Position numbers and translations under genes: made by a program
Shown here: positions 7,182 to 17,025 of the stretch, piece by piece
How the letters are laid out: each line of letters starts with the position of its first letter
Position numbering within the stretch: position 1 is the stretch's first letter
Notes under the pieces: model-generated
Databases searched by the model: none
Seen by the model: only the letters and a program-made list of their open reading frames with translations
What the model was told of the DNA's origin: nothing
Assembly: GCF_004514475.2 (NCBI RefSeq)
Contig: NZ_MYFO02000017.1
Span: 1 to 64,000, forward strand
Direction of reading: 5' to 3'
From: Paenibacillus athensensis
Lineage (GTDB): Bacteria > Bacillota > Bacilli > Paenibacillales > NBRC-103111
DNA length: 64,000 nucleotides

Positions 7182-9437
7182 ATGATAAAAAAAATTAAAG
7201 CTCGTTCGCTGCTAATTGGAGGGATTTTTACCCTTCTTTTTGTTGTGCTCATTGTCAAAATCTACTGGATTCAAGTCGTCGACGCTTCATGGCTGCTGAA
7301 CCGGGCCGAGCAGGTATGGGAAACGGATAAAATCCTCACGCCGGTGCGCGGCTCCATCGTCGACCGTAACGACAAGGTGCTTGCGGTCGATGCCGCTGCT
7401 TATACCGTATCGTTGAATCCGAAGATCATCGACGCGGACCGGAACGCCGAAGCGATTGTGCAAGGGCTGACCGATATATTGCTGGAGCCGGGCGGCAATC
7501 GTTCCGAGTTGGTCGACAAGCTGCGTGACCGGGCTACGCGGAAGAAGGATGACGGCGATTTTGCCGTCAATGTGGAAATCCGCAACGAAGGCTGGAAAAT
7601 CGATAAGGAAAAAGCGGACAAGGTCCGCGAGCTGATTGCCAGCATTCAGGATCAGTTCAAGCTCAAAGGCAATGTCGGCATCGCCTTGAGCGAGGACAAG
7701 AAGCGGTATTACCCCGGCGAGACGCTGGCGGCGCATCTGCTCGGCTACTCGAATAAAGAGGGCCAGCCGGCTCTCGGGCTGGAGCTGCGCCTTGACGACT
7801 ACTTGAAGGGCGTTCCCGGCAAAATGAATTACGAAACCGACGCCAAAGGGGTCGAATTGCCCGATTCCAAGGTCGATTTCGTGCCGGCGCAGGACGGCAA
7901 CAATGTGCGGCTGACCATTGATAAAAACATCCAGTTCTACATCGAAAGCGCGTTGGCCAAAGCCTATGACAAGTGGCACCCGAAAAGCCTCATGGCGATC
8001 GCTGTCGATCCGATGACGATGGAGGTGCTCGGCATGGCCAACATGCCGAACTTCAATCCGAACAAGTACTGGGAAACGGGCGATCAGGGCAATTTCCTGA
8101 ATCGGGCGGTCGCCTCGCAATACGAGCCCGGCTCGACGTTCAAAATTGTCACGCTGACCGGCGCCGTGCAGGAAAACCTGTTCAAGCCCAACGACCTCTA
8201 CCAGTCCGGCTCGATCAAGGTGCCAGGCCGCACGCTGCATGACCATAACTTTGTCGGCTGGGGACGCATTACATTTCTGGAGGGGCTCAAGCGCTCCAGT
8301 AACGTGGCGTTCGTCAAGCTGGGCTACGAAATGCTCGGCAACGACAAGCTGCGCAGCTATATTGACAAGTTCGGCTTCGGCGCCAAAACGAATATCGACA
8401 TCGCCGGCGAAGTGCCCGGCATTATTGATATGAAATACCCGGCCGAATATGCGACCGCAACGTACGGTCAGGGCAAGGTCGTGGTGACCGCGATCCAGCA
8501 AACCGCGGCGTATGCCGCGATCGCCAACGGCGGCAAGCTGATGTGGCCGCATGTCGTCAAGGACATTCTCGATCCGAAAACCGGCCAGGTCGTCCAGTCC
8601 TTCCCGCCGCAGGTCGTGCGCCAGATTGTTCCGGCCTCAACGGCCAAGCAGGTGACTGAATATCTGGAGCAGGTAGTCGCGGACCAAGAGATTGGCACGG
8701 GCAAAAAAGCATATATCGAAGGCTATCGCGTCGCCGGCAAAACCGGCACGGCCAACATCGTTATCGATCCGAAAAAGGGCTACGCCCCTGACCAGTGGGT
8801 CGTGTCGTTTATCGGCTATGCGCCGGCGGAAAATCCGCGTATTCTCGTTACGCTGATTGCCGACCAGCCGGACCTGGGCGGCAACTACCATCTTGGCGGC
8901 GACGTGGTCGCTCCGGCGTTCAAGGAAATTGTCTCGCAGTCGCTGCAATACATGGGCGTGCCTTCCAGCGAGCAGAAAACAGTGCTGATGAGCGCGCCGT
9001 CCTCCAAGCTGACCGTGCCGGACTTGACCGGCAAGGGCACGGACGAGGCCAAAAATATCGCTAAAATCGCCGAGCTGAACCTGGATTTTATCGGCAAGGG
9101 ACCTAAGGTGATCGCCCAGTTTCCGAAGCCTGGCACGCAAGTGACGGCGTCGCAGCATATTTATGTCGCGATGCAGGACGTTGCGGCGCTGGATATGCCG
9201 AATATGAGCGGCAAGTCGTTGCGCGATGCGCTGGAGGTCTGTTCGTTCCTGCGCGTGACGTGCCAAAGCAGCGGCGAAGGGTATGTCACACAAATGAACG
9301 TATCCGGCGACGGCGCGGACCGCATGGTCCAGCTGCAGTTGCATCCGCTCAGCGAAGCGGTGGAGATGGACCCGGCAGACAGCGCTGCGAAAGGCGGCGG
9401 CGCCGATGGCGCCGGCAAGGACAAAAAAAACGAGTGA
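7182..9437 (+). CDS. pbpB: Penicillin-binding protein 2B-type septal transpeptidase with PASTA domains
   Basis: This encodes 751 residues. One membrane anchor (about 10-32) is followed by the PBP dimerisation domain starting at RGSIVDRN. The transpeptidase domain has S318-TFK (SxxK), S372-S-N374 (SxN) and K520-T-G522 (KTG). Two C-terminal PASTA repeats follow (LTVPDLTGKGTDEAKNIAK and LDMPNMSGKSLRDALEV), then an acidic/glycine tail. It cross-links septal peptidoglycan outside the membrane with a SEDS partner. The adjacent spoVD paralogue resembles it; the order pbpB-spoVD matches Bacillus. Confidence 0.94.
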   Translation: MIKKIKARSLLIGGIFTLLFVVLIVKIYWIQVVDASWLLNRAEQVWETDKILTPVRGSIVDRNDKVLAVDAAAYTVSLNPKIIDADRNAEAIVQGLTDILLEPGGNRSELVDKLRDRATRKKDDGDFAVNVEIRNEGWKIDKEKADKVRELIASIQDQFKLKGNVGIALSEDKKRYYPGETLAAHLLGYSNKEGQPALGLELRLDDYLKGVPGKMNYETDAKGVELPDSKVDFVPAQDGNNVRLTIDKNIQFYIESALAKAYDKWHPKSLMAIAVDPMTMEVLGMANMPNFNPNKYWETGDQGNFLNRAVASQYEPGSTFKIVTLTGAVQENLFKPNDLYQSGSIKVPGRTLHDHNFVGWGRITFLEGLKRSSNVAFVKLGYEMLGNDKLRSYIDKFGFGAKTNIDIAGEVPGIIDMKYPAEYATATYGQGKVVVTAIQQTAAYAAIANGGKLMWPHVVKDILDPKTGQVVQSFPPQVVRQIVPASTAKQVTEYLEQVVADQEIGTGKKAYIEGYRVAGKTGTANIVIDPKKGYAPDQWVVSFIGYAPAENPRILVTLIADQPDLGGNYHLGGDVVAPAFKEIVSQSLQYMGVPSSEQKTVLMSAPSSKLTVPDLTGKGTDEAKNIAKIAELNLDFIGKGPKVIAQFPKPGTQVTASQHIYVAMQDVAALDMPNMSGKSLRDALEVCSFLRVTCQSSGEGYVTQMNVSGDGADRMVQLQLHPLSEAVEMDPADSAAKGGGADGAGKDKKNE

Positions 9438-9526
9438 CAAGCTGAGCTTGTTCTATCCCCTGTTTGTCCCGAATAGTCATGAAAAGGAACGATCTTGACT
9501 GGTTGGGGAAGGGGGAACGAACGCCG

Positions 9527-11464
9527 ATGCGGGTTTCGAATGTAACCGTTCGTCGCCGATTGTTTGTTGCGTTGATGATAGGAACGTTTGTTTTTATGGC
9601 GTTGATCGTGCGGCTGGCCTATGTGCAGCTGTGGATCGGGCCCGAATTGGCCGGCAAGGCCGAAGCGAGCTGGAGGAGGGATATCCCGTTTGCGCCCAAG
9701 CGCGGGGAGATTCTCGACCGCAACGGCGTAGCGCTGACCTACAACGTCAGTACGCCGTCGATTATGGCGATTCCTGTGCAGCTGACCGACGCCCGCGCCG
9801 AAGCGGCCAAGCTGGCTGAGGTGCTGGGAGCGTCGGAGGATGACATTTTCAAGCAGATTACGAAAAAAGAACGGATCAACCGCATCCAGCCGGCCGGCCG
9901 TAAAGTGACGGTGGAAAAGGCGCAGGAGGTGCGGGCGCTCAATCTGCCCGGCATCGTCGTATCGGAGGATAACAAGCGTTATTATCCATTCGGGACGCTG
10001 GCGGCGCATGTGCTCGGCTTTACCGGCATCGACAATCAGGGGCTGACCGGCGTCGAATCGAAATACAACAGCGAGCTGACAGGCATTCCGGGCAGCATTT
10101 CCTACATGGCCGACGCTGCCGGACGGCAGATGAAGGGGACCACGGACGAATATGTGGAGCCCAAGGACGGGCTGAACCTGCAGCTGACGATCGACAGCCA
10201 CATCCAGTCGATTCTCGAACGGGAGCTCGATCAGGCAATGGTCAAGTACCAAGCCAAGGACGTCATTGCGATTGCGATGGACCCCAATAACGGAGAAATT
10301 CTGGCATTGGGCAGCCGGCCGACTTACGAGCCGGGCAATTTCCGCAATTATCCGGTCGAAACGTATAACCGCAACCTGCCGATCTGGATGACCTACGAGC
10401 CCGGTTCGACGTTCAAAATCATAACGCTTGCCGCTGCGCTCGAAGAGAAGAAGGTCGATTTGAAAAACGAGCAGTTTTTCGATCCGGGTTATATCGAAGT
10501 CGGCGGTGCGCGCCTGCGCTGCTGGAAACGCGGAGGCCACGGCAGCGAAACGTTCCTGCAAGTGGTCGAAAACTCCTGCAACCCCGGCTTCGTCGTGCTT
10601 GGGCAGCGGCTCGGCAAGGATACGCTGTTTGATTACATTTATAAATTCGGCTTCGGCAAAAAAACCGGCATCGACCTTGGCGGCGAAGAAAACGGCATCA
10701 TGTTCAAGCCGTCCCGCGTCGGCCCGGTCGAGCTGGCGACGACAGCGTTTGGTCAAGGCGTCTCGGTAACGCCGATTCAACAGGTCGCGGCCGTGTCGGC
10801 AGCCGTCAATGGCGGCAAGCTGTTCAAGCCGCATGTCGCCAGAGCGTTCTCCAAGCCCGATACGGGGGAGATCATCAATACCGTCCAGCCGGAGCTGGTG
10901 CGCAACGTCATTTCTGAAGCGACCTCCCAGCAGGTGCGCGAAGCGCTGGAAAGCGTCGTGGCCAAAGGGACCGGACGCAATGCGTTCATCGACGGCTACC
11001 GCGTCGGCGGCAAGACAGGCACGGCGCAAAAGGTCATCAACGGCCGCTATTCCGCCGACGAGCACATCGTTTCGTTCATCGGCTTTGCGCCGGCCGACAA
11101 TCCCAAGCTGGTCGTCTATGCGGCCGTTGACGATCCGAAAGGTCTGCAATTCGGCGGTTTGATTGCTGCGCCGCTGGTTAAGAATATTATGGCGGACGCG
11201 CTGCGCTATATGAAGGTCGAACCCAGCAAGGACCAGCTGGAACGCGATTACCGCTACGGCGAAACGCCGATCGTCGAGGTGCCGAATCTCGTCGGCGCTA
11301 CGGTCGAGGACATTTATGAAGATTTGAACATGAACTTCAATCTGGCCAAGTCGGGAAGCGGCAAATATGTCATCAGCCAGGCGCCCAAGCCGGGTACGCG
11401 AGTGGATCGCGGCTCGACCATTCGCATCTTTTTGTCCGATTCGGAGCCGCCGGAGGGGCAATAA
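9527..11464 (+). CDS. spoVD: Stage V sporulation protein D, sporulation-specific class B PBP
   Basis: From the ATG at 9527 this is 645 residues, practically the Bacillus SpoVD length, with the usual MRVSNVTVRRRL start; GGGGGA lies about 12 bases ahead. An upstream in-frame start (9464) would add 21 residues and has a poorer site. There is a membrane helix near 14-34, a dimerisation domain from RGEILDRNG, and a transpeptidase with S294-TFK, S350-C-N352 and K496-T-G498. A single PASTA domain (VEVPNLVGATVEDIYEDL) ends the protein. It makes spore cortex peptidoglycan in the outer forespore membrane, working with SpoVE, encoded 5.6 kb downstream. Confidence 0.92.
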   Translation: MRVSNVTVRRRLFVALMIGTFVFMALIVRLAYVQLWIGPELAGKAEASWRRDIPFAPKRGEILDRNGVALTYNVSTPSIMAIPVQLTDARAEAAKLAEVLGASEDDIFKQITKKERINRIQPAGRKVTVEKAQEVRALNLPGIVVSEDNKRYYPFGTLAAHVLGFTGIDNQGLTGVESKYNSELTGIPGSISYMADAAGRQMKGTTDEYVEPKDGLNLQLTIDSHIQSILERELDQAMVKYQAKDVIAIAMDPNNGEILALGSRPTYEPGNFRNYPVETYNRNLPIWMTYEPGSTFKIITLAAALEEKKVDLKNEQFFDPGYIEVGGARLRCWKRGGHGSETFLQVVENSCNPGFVVLGQRLGKDTLFDYIYKFGFGKKTGIDLGGEENGIMFKPSRVGPVELATTAFGQGVSVTPIQQVAAVSAAVNGGKLFKPHVARAFSKPDTGEIINTVQPELVRNVISEATSQQVREALESVVAKGTGRNAFIDGYRVGGKTGTAQKVINGRYSADEHIVSFIGFAPADNPKLVVYAAVDDPKGLQFGGLIAAPLVKNIMADALRYMKVEPSKDQLERDYRYGETPIVEVPNLVGATVEDIYEDLNMNFNLAKSGSGKYVISQAPKPGTRVDRGSTIRIFLSDSEPPEGQ

Positions 11465-11572
11465 GCAAAAAATCATTAAGCTTGAGACATGTTTTGCTTT
11501 TCTCTGCGCATAAAATTGTCCATAATAGACACAATTGGGCTTTTGCCGATTTACTTACAAGGGGGGATGTTC

Positions 11573-13060
11573 ATGAAGCTGCAGGAGCTTGCCTCATCGT
11601 TGCTGATCAGCCGCATTCACGGCGACAGTGGCACGGAGGTGACGGGAATCCAGTTTGACTCCCGCATGGTACGGCCGGGCGATCTGTTTCTTTGCATTCC
11701 CGGACTGGTTGCCGATGGCCACGATTTTGCACCCAAGGCGGTCGAGGCGGGAGCGGCGGCGCTGGTCACCGAGCGGGTGCTGGCGCTGGACGTGCCGCAG
11801 CTCGTCGTCAAGGACGCGCGTTATGCGATGGCGGTGCTCGCCGCACATTTTTACGGCTATCCGGGCCAGGAGATGAAGATGATCGGGGTGACCGGCACGA
11901 ACGGAAAAACAACCTCGACTTATTTAATTGAAAAAATACTCAGCGATCAGGGCTTCCGCACCGGCATGATGGGCACGATCCAGATGAAGATCGGCGACGT
12001 CTACACGGAGATGGAGCGCACGACGCTGGAAGCGCTCGATTTGCAGCGTCATTTGCGCGATATGCGCGACGCCGGCGCCGAGTATTGCGTCATGGAGGTG
12101 TCCAGCCATGCGCTGGAGCTGGGACGGGTGAAGGGCGTCCATTTCCGCACGGGCATTTTTACGAATCTGACGCAGGATCATCTCGATTACCACGGCACGA
12201 TGGAGAATTACCGGGCAGCCAAGGGGCTTCTGTTCTCGCGTCTGGGCAACGATTTCCATGCCGATCCGGCCAAACGGCAGTATGCCGTACTGAACGCCGA
12301 CGATCCGGCGTCGGAGCTGTATGCCCGCGTGACGTCGGCCCAGGTGATCACGTACGGTATTTATAACGAATGCGATGTGCGCGCAACCGATATTCACATC
12401 TCGGCGCAGGGCACGCGATTTCGCGTCGTGACGTTTGCGGGCGAAGCGGAGTTTTCGATGAAGCTGGTCGGCAAGTTTAATGTCTACAACGCGCTGGGGG
12501 CGATTGCCTCAACTTTGGCCGAAGGCGTTCCGCTTGACCGCATCCGGCATAGTCTGGAAGGTGTGACGGTTGTGAACGGACGGATGGAGGTTGTCGATGC
12601 GGGCCAGCCTTATCTGGTGCTGGTCGATTATGCCCATACGCCGGACGGGTTGGAGAATGCCTTGACGACGATCCGCGACTTCGCCGAAGGTCAGGTGTAC
12701 ACTGTGTTCGGCTGCGGCGGCGACCGCGACCGTACGAAGCGGCCGCTGATGGGCAAGGTGACGGCGACGTACAGCGATTACTTGTTCGTCACCTCGGACA
12801 ATCCGCGGACGGAGGATCCGGCGGCGATTTTGCAGGATATCGTCCCCGGCATTGTCGAAGCGGGGCTTGCGCCGGATCGCTACGAGCTGATCGTCGACCG
12901 CACGGAAGCGATACGCAAGGCGCTGGCCAAGGCCGGTCCGCAGGACGTTGTGCTGATTGCCGGCAAAGGCCATGAAACGTATCAAATTATCGGCAAGGTC
13001 AAGCACGATTATGACGATCGTCTGGTTGCCCGGGCCGCAATAGAAGGAGCCAAGCGATGA
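11573..13060 (+). CDS. murE: UDP-MurNAc-L-Ala-D-Glu--meso-diaminopimelate ligase MurE
   Basis: This encodes 495 residues. The ATG at 11573 has AAGGGGGG six bases ahead; ATG 11567 lies inside the spacing and is less likely. The ATP loop is GVTGTNGKTTSTY and the carbamylated-lysine region is present. The SDNPRTEDP segment contains the DNPR signature of enzymes that add meso-diaminopimelate rather than lysine. This agrees with dapL elsewhere in the window. It is a cytoplasmic step of lipid II synthesis. The gene overlaps murF by four bases, so the two are translationally coupled. Confidence 0.96.
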   Translation: MKLQELASSLLISRIHGDSGTEVTGIQFDSRMVRPGDLFLCIPGLVADGHDFAPKAVEAGAAALVTERVLALDVPQLVVKDARYAMAVLAAHFYGYPGQEMKMIGVTGTNGKTTSTYLIEKILSDQGFRTGMMGTIQMKIGDVYTEMERTTLEALDLQRHLRDMRDAGAEYCVMEVSSHALELGRVKGVHFRTGIFTNLTQDHLDYHGTMENYRAAKGLLFSRLGNDFHADPAKRQYAVLNADDPASELYARVTSAQVITYGIYNECDVRATDIHISAQGTRFRVVTFAGEAEFSMKLVGKFNVYNALGAIASTLAEGVPLDRIRHSLEGVTVVNGRMEVVDAGQPYLVLVDYAHTPDGLENALTTIRDFAEGQVYTVFGCGGDRDRTKRPLMGKVTATYSDYLFVTSDNPRTEDPAAILQDIVPGIVEAGLAPDRYELIVDRTEAIRKALAKAGPQDVVLIAGKGHETYQIIGKVKHDYDDRLVARAAIEGAKR

Positions 13061-14451
13061 TCAGCCGTTCTTTACAGGATATTCGCGCGATGTTGGGCGA
13101 GGAAGCGGTCGGCTTGGCCGGCAGCGAAGACGCGGCGGTTGCGATTGCCGGCGTTTCGACCGATACGCGGACGATTGCGGCCGGCTGCCTGTTCGTGCCG
13201 CTCGTCGGCGAGACGTTCGACGGTCACGCCTACGCCGCCGAAGCTGCGGCCCGCGGTGCGGCGGCTGCGTTGTGGCAGGACGATCGGCCGCATCCGCCGG
13301 AAGATTTGCCGCTGATTCGCGTTCGCGACACGCTCGCTGCGCTGCAGCAGCTGGCCCGCGCGTACCGGCTTCAGCTGCCGGTGAAGCTGATTGGTATTAC
13401 AGGGAGCAACGGCAAGACGACGACGAAGGATCTCGTTGCGGCTGCGCTGTCCGGCACGTACCGCGTGCACAAGACGAAGGGCAACCTGAATAATCATATC
13501 GGGCTGCCGCTAACCTTGCTGCAGCTGGAGGAGACGACCGAATTTGCCGTCGTGGAGATGGGCATGAGCGGATACGGGGAAATCGAGCTGCTGTCGAACA
13601 TTGCCCTGCCGGACATCGCCATCATTACGATGATCGGCGAGTCGCATATGCTGCAGCTTGGCTCGCGCGAGGGCATCGCCCGCGCCAAGGCGGAAATCGC
13701 CGCCGGGCTGCCGGACGGAGCGCTGTTTATTTACAACGGCGACGAGCCGTTGATTGAAGGCGCGCTCGCTGAGCGCGAGCTGCCGCCGGGCTTGAGGCGG
13801 CTGCGCTTCGGCCGGGGACCGGATAACGATCTGTATCCGACGCGGATCGAGCTGGCGGCCGAAGGCACGTTTTTTGCTGTGAATGCGCCGGAATATCCCC
13901 AGCTGTATATTCCGCTGCTCGGCGAGCACAACGTCGTCAACGCGCTGGCGGCGATTGCCGTCGCCGACGCTTGCGGCGTGCCGCCGGAGTCATCTGCAGC
14001 GGGTCTTGCGACGCTGCAGATGACCAGCATGCGCATCGAAAAGCTGACGGCCCCTTCGGGGCTGACCGTGCTCAACGATGCGTACAACGCCAGCCCGGCA
14101 TCGATGCGGGCTGCCTTGGCCTTGGCCGGACAGCTGACCGGCTACGGCCGCAAATTCGTCGTGCTCGGCGATATGCTCGAGCTCGGAGACCGGGAAGACG
14201 CGTTTCACCGCGAGATCGGCGATAGTTTGTCGCCGGATCGCGTCGATTACGTCTTCACGTTCGGGCGGCTCGGCGCGCTGATCGCCGAAGCGGCGGCCCC
14301 GGCTTACGCGCCGGGTCGCGTGCGCGCCTTCGACGACAAGGAGCGCCTTGCCGCCGAGCTGGCCGCGCTCGTCCGCGACGATGACGTCGTGCTCGTCAAG
14401 GGCTCGCGCGGCATGCGGCTGGAGCAGGTCGTGCAGGCGCTGCTGCGCTAA
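13057..14451 (+). CDS. murF: UDP-MurNAc-tripeptide--D-Ala-D-Ala ligase MurF
   Basis: This encodes 464 residues, starting within the murE stop (ATGA overlap). The N-terminal UDP-substrate domain is followed by the ATP loop GITGSNGKTTTKD, the KTKGNLNNHIGLP segment typical of MurF, the NDAYNASPASM motif, and a C-terminal Rossmann-like domain. It adds D-Ala-D-Ala to the tripeptide precursor in the cytoplasm. The gene is notably GC-rich. A 154-base GC-rich gap without visible signals separates it from mraY. Confidence 0.95.
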   Translation: MISRSLQDIRAMLGEEAVGLAGSEDAAVAIAGVSTDTRTIAAGCLFVPLVGETFDGHAYAAEAAARGAAAALWQDDRPHPPEDLPLIRVRDTLAALQQLARAYRLQLPVKLIGITGSNGKTTTKDLVAAALSGTYRVHKTKGNLNNHIGLPLTLLQLEETTEFAVVEMGMSGYGEIELLSNIALPDIAIITMIGESHMLQLGSREGIARAKAEIAAGLPDGALFIYNGDEPLIEGALAERELPPGLRRLRFGRGPDNDLYPTRIELAAEGTFFAVNAPEYPQLYIPLLGEHNVVNALAAIAVADACGVPPESSAAGLATLQMTSMRIEKLTAPSGLTVLNDAYNASPASMRAALALAGQLTGYGRKFVVLGDMLELGDREDAFHREIGDSLSPDRVDYVFTFGRLGALIAEAAAPAYAPGRVRAFDDKERLAAELAALVRDDDVVLVKGSRGMRLEQVVQALLR

Positions 14452-14605
14452 CGGCCGCCGCAGGCCGCGTCAGCAGACGCGGTCTGCCGACGGCGGTGCA
14501 GCAGGCCAGCGGGCGCAAATCGCCGGCGCATAGGGCGGGCAGACCGGCCGTGCGGCCAGCGCAAGATCAATGGAACCCGGCGATATGCGGGCAGGAGGAA
14601 ATCAG

Positions 14606-15565
14606 GTGGAAAACGCAATTTTATTTACAATGGGCGTAGCGTTCGTGCTCGCGCTGATCATGGGGCCGCTGTTCATTCCGATTTTGCGGCGGATGAAATT
14701 CGGCCAGCAAATTCGCACCGACGGCCCGCAGGGCCATTTGAAAAAACAAGGCACGCCGACAATGGGCGGCACGATCATTTTGCTGGCGCTGGCGCTTGCC
14801 GCCTTGCGGTTTGCCGACAAAAACACCGATCTGCTGATCCTGCTGATCGCGTCGCTCGGCTACGGACTCGTCGGCTTTCTCGACGATTACATCAAAATCG
14901 TCTTCAAACGCTCGCTCGGCCTGACCGCCCGGCAAAAGCTGCTCGGCCAGCTGGTCGTCTCTGCGGTCGTCTGCTTCCTGCTCGTGCGGGAAGGGCACAG
15001 CACGGAGCTGTTTCTGCCGTTTGCCGATTTCAAATTCAATCTCGGCTGGCTGTATTTTCCGCTGATGACGATTCTTATGCTCGGCGCGTCCAATGCCGTC
15101 AATTTCACCGACGGTCTCGACGGCCTGCTGGCCGGGACGAGCGCAATCGCGTTCGGCGCGTATACGGTCATTGCGATGAACAATACGCAGCCGACAGCAG
15201 CGATTTTCTCGGCGGCGATGGTCGGCGCAGTGCTTGGCTTTCTCGTCTTTAACGCGCATCCGGCCAAGGTGTTCATGGGCGATACCGGCTCGCTCGGGAT
15301 TGGAGGCGGACTGGTCGCGGTGGCGATTCTGACCAAGGCCGAGCTGCTGCTGGCGGTGATCGGCGGGGTCTTTTTGATCGAAATTTTATCCGTCGTCATC
15401 CAGGTCGTATCGTTCAAAACCCGGGGCAAGCGCGTGTTCAAGATGAGCCCGATCCATCATCATTTTGAGCTGGTCGGCTGGTCGGAATGGCGCGTGGTCA
15501 TTACGTTCTGGGCGGCGGGGCTCGTGCTGGCGGCGCTTGGATTATATATGAATGAGGTGTTGTAG
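14606..15565 (+). CDS. mraY: Phospho-MurNAc-pentapeptide translocase MraY
   Basis: This encodes 319 residues, starting at a GTG seven bases after AGGAGG (14593-14598); an in-frame ATG at 14570 would add 12 residues but has no such site. It has about ten membrane helices. Family signatures are GTPTMGG near residue 50, the aspartate motif [16 protein letters not shown], and the C-terminal HHHFEL. It transfers phospho-MurNAc-pentapeptide to undecaprenyl phosphate, giving lipid I at the inner leaflet. murD follows after three bases. Confidence 0.95.
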   Translation: MENAILFTMGVAFVLALIMGPLFIPILRRMKFGQQIRTDGPQGHLKKQGTPTMGGTIILLALALAALRFADKNTDLLILLIASLGYGLVGFLDDYIKIVFKRSLGLTARQKLLGQLVVSAVVCFLLVREGHSTELFLPFADFKFNLGWLYFPLMTILMLGASNAVNFTDGLDGLLAGTSAIAFGAYTVIAMNNTQPTAAIFSAAMVGAVLGFLVFNAHPAKVFMGDTGSLGIGGGLVAVAILTKAELLLAVIGGVFLIEILSVVIQVVSFKTRGKRVFKMSPIHHHFELVGWSEWRVVITFWAAGLVLAALGLYMNEVL

Positions 15566-15568
15566 AGG

Positions 15569-16963
15569 ATGAAGGAGCCGCGGGAGTATCGTGGACAGGA
15601 AATAGTCATTCTCGGCTTGGCCCGCAGCGGTGTCGCGGTCGCCAAGCTGTTTCACGAGTGGGGAGCAATCGTCACCGTCAACGATAAAAAAGAACGCAGC
15701 GCATGCCCTGAAGCCGACGAACTGGAGGCTCTGGGTATTTCTGTTGTTTGCGGGTTTCACCCGAGCTCGCTCGTCCATCCGGGCGTGGCGCTCGTGGTGA
15801 AAAATCCCGGCATCCCCTATACGGTGGAGCCGATTCGCCGGGCGGAAGAGCTCGGCATTCCCGTAGTGACCGAGGTAGAAGTCGCGTACCGTTTTTGCGC
15901 TGCGCCGATCATCGGGATTACCGGCTCCAACGGCAAAACGACGACGACGACGCTGATCGGTCAAATGCTGGCCGCAGGCAACCTGTCGCCAATCGTGGCC
16001 GGCAATATCGGCCGTGCTTTGACCGAGGCGGCGCTGGAGGCGAGTGCTAGCGACTGGATGGTCGTCGAGCTGAGCAGCTTCCAGCTCAAGGGTACGTTGA
16101 CCTTCCGTCCGCGCATTGCGCTGCTGCTGAACGTCTATGAGACACATCTGGATTATCACGGCACGATGGACGACTATGTCGGCTCCAAGGCGAAGCTGTT
16201 TGCCAACCAGCAGGAGCAGGATACGGCGATTGTCAACTGGGACGATGCGGCGTGCCGGGCGCTTGTGCCGCAGCTCAAGGCGCAGGTGCTGCCGTTTTCG
16301 ATGCGGGAGGCGCTGCCGTTCGGCGTTTATCTTGAGGCGGACACGCAGACGCTCGTCTACCGCGACCGAGAAGGGGCGCTGCATCCGATTCTGCCGGCGT
16401 CCGAAATGGGCATTCCCGGCAGCTACAACGTCGAGAACGCGCTGGCTGCCGCTGCCGCTGCTTTGACCGCCGGCGTGTCGCCGCAAGCGATAGCCGGCGT
16501 GCTGCGCGCTTTCCGAGGCGTGGAGCACCGGCTGGAGCTCGTGCGCGAGCTGGACGGCGTGACCTTTTACAACAATTCGAAAGCAACGAATCCCGCCGCT
16601 TCCATCAAGTCGATTGAGGCGTTCGATACGGGCATTGTGCTGATTGCCGGCGGGCTCGACCGCGGGTCCGATTACATGGAGCTGCTGCCGATTTTCCGCG
16701 AGCGGGTGAAGGGGCTGGTCACGCTGGGCGAAACGCGCGGCAAAATCAACCGCGTTGCCGAGCTGGCGGGGATTACTTCCGTCAAAACCGTCGATACTGC
16801 TAAGGATGCTGCGGACGCAGTAGCCCAAGCCGTGCAGCTTGCCCTTGCGATCAGCGAACCGGGCGATATCGTGCTGCTGTCGCCGGCGTGTGCCAGCTGG
16901 GACATGTTCGAGTCCTACGAGATTCGGGGACGCATGTTTAAGGAGTCCGTGCATAACCTTTAA
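15569..16963 (+). CDS. murD: UDP-MurNAc-L-alanine--D-glutamate ligase MurD
   Basis: This encodes 464 residues. It has an N-terminal Rossmann domain (VILGLARSGVAVAKLF), the ATP loop GITGSNGKTTTTT, VVELSSFQLKG and the FYNNSKATNP motif near the C-terminal domain, all typical of MurD. It adds D-Glu to UDP-MurNAc-L-Ala. It is tightly packed after mraY, so the two are likely co-transcribed. Confidence 0.95.
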   Translation: MKEPREYRGQEIVILGLARSGVAVAKLFHEWGAIVTVNDKKERSACPEADELEALGISVVCGFHPSSLVHPGVALVVKNPGIPYTVEPIRRAEELGIPVVTEVEVAYRFCAAPIIGITGSNGKTTTTTLIGQMLAAGNLSPIVAGNIGRALTEAALEASASDWMVVELSSFQLKGTLTFRPRIALLLNVYETHLDYHGTMDDYVGSKAKLFANQQEQDTAIVNWDDAACRALVPQLKAQVLPFSMREALPFGVYLEADTQTLVYRDREGALHPILPASEMGIPGSYNVENALAAAAAALTAGVSPQAIAGVLRAFRGVEHRLELVRELDGVTFYNNSKATNPAASIKSIEAFDTGIVLIAGGLDRGSDYMELLPIFRERVKGLVTLGETRGKINRVAELAGITSVKTVDTAKDAADAVAQAVQLALAISEPGDIVLLSPACASWDMFESYEIRGRMFKESVHNL

Positions 16964-17025
16964 GTAGGGTGTCATCCAAGCTGTCCGGAGGGCGCCACAA
17001 CACTTTACGTCAAGAGGTGTCGGTT

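Noticed and set aside
9438-9526. Short dyad ACAAGC/GCTTGT between pbpB and spoVD as a terminator
   Set aside because: Six base pairs with no T run; too weak. A sigma-E promoter for spoVD was also looked for and not convincingly found.
9161-11476. 771-codon open frame on the minus strand opposite spoVD
   Set aside because: It is a shadow caused by GC-rich codon use in pbpB/spoVD, which have full catalytic motifs on the plus strand.
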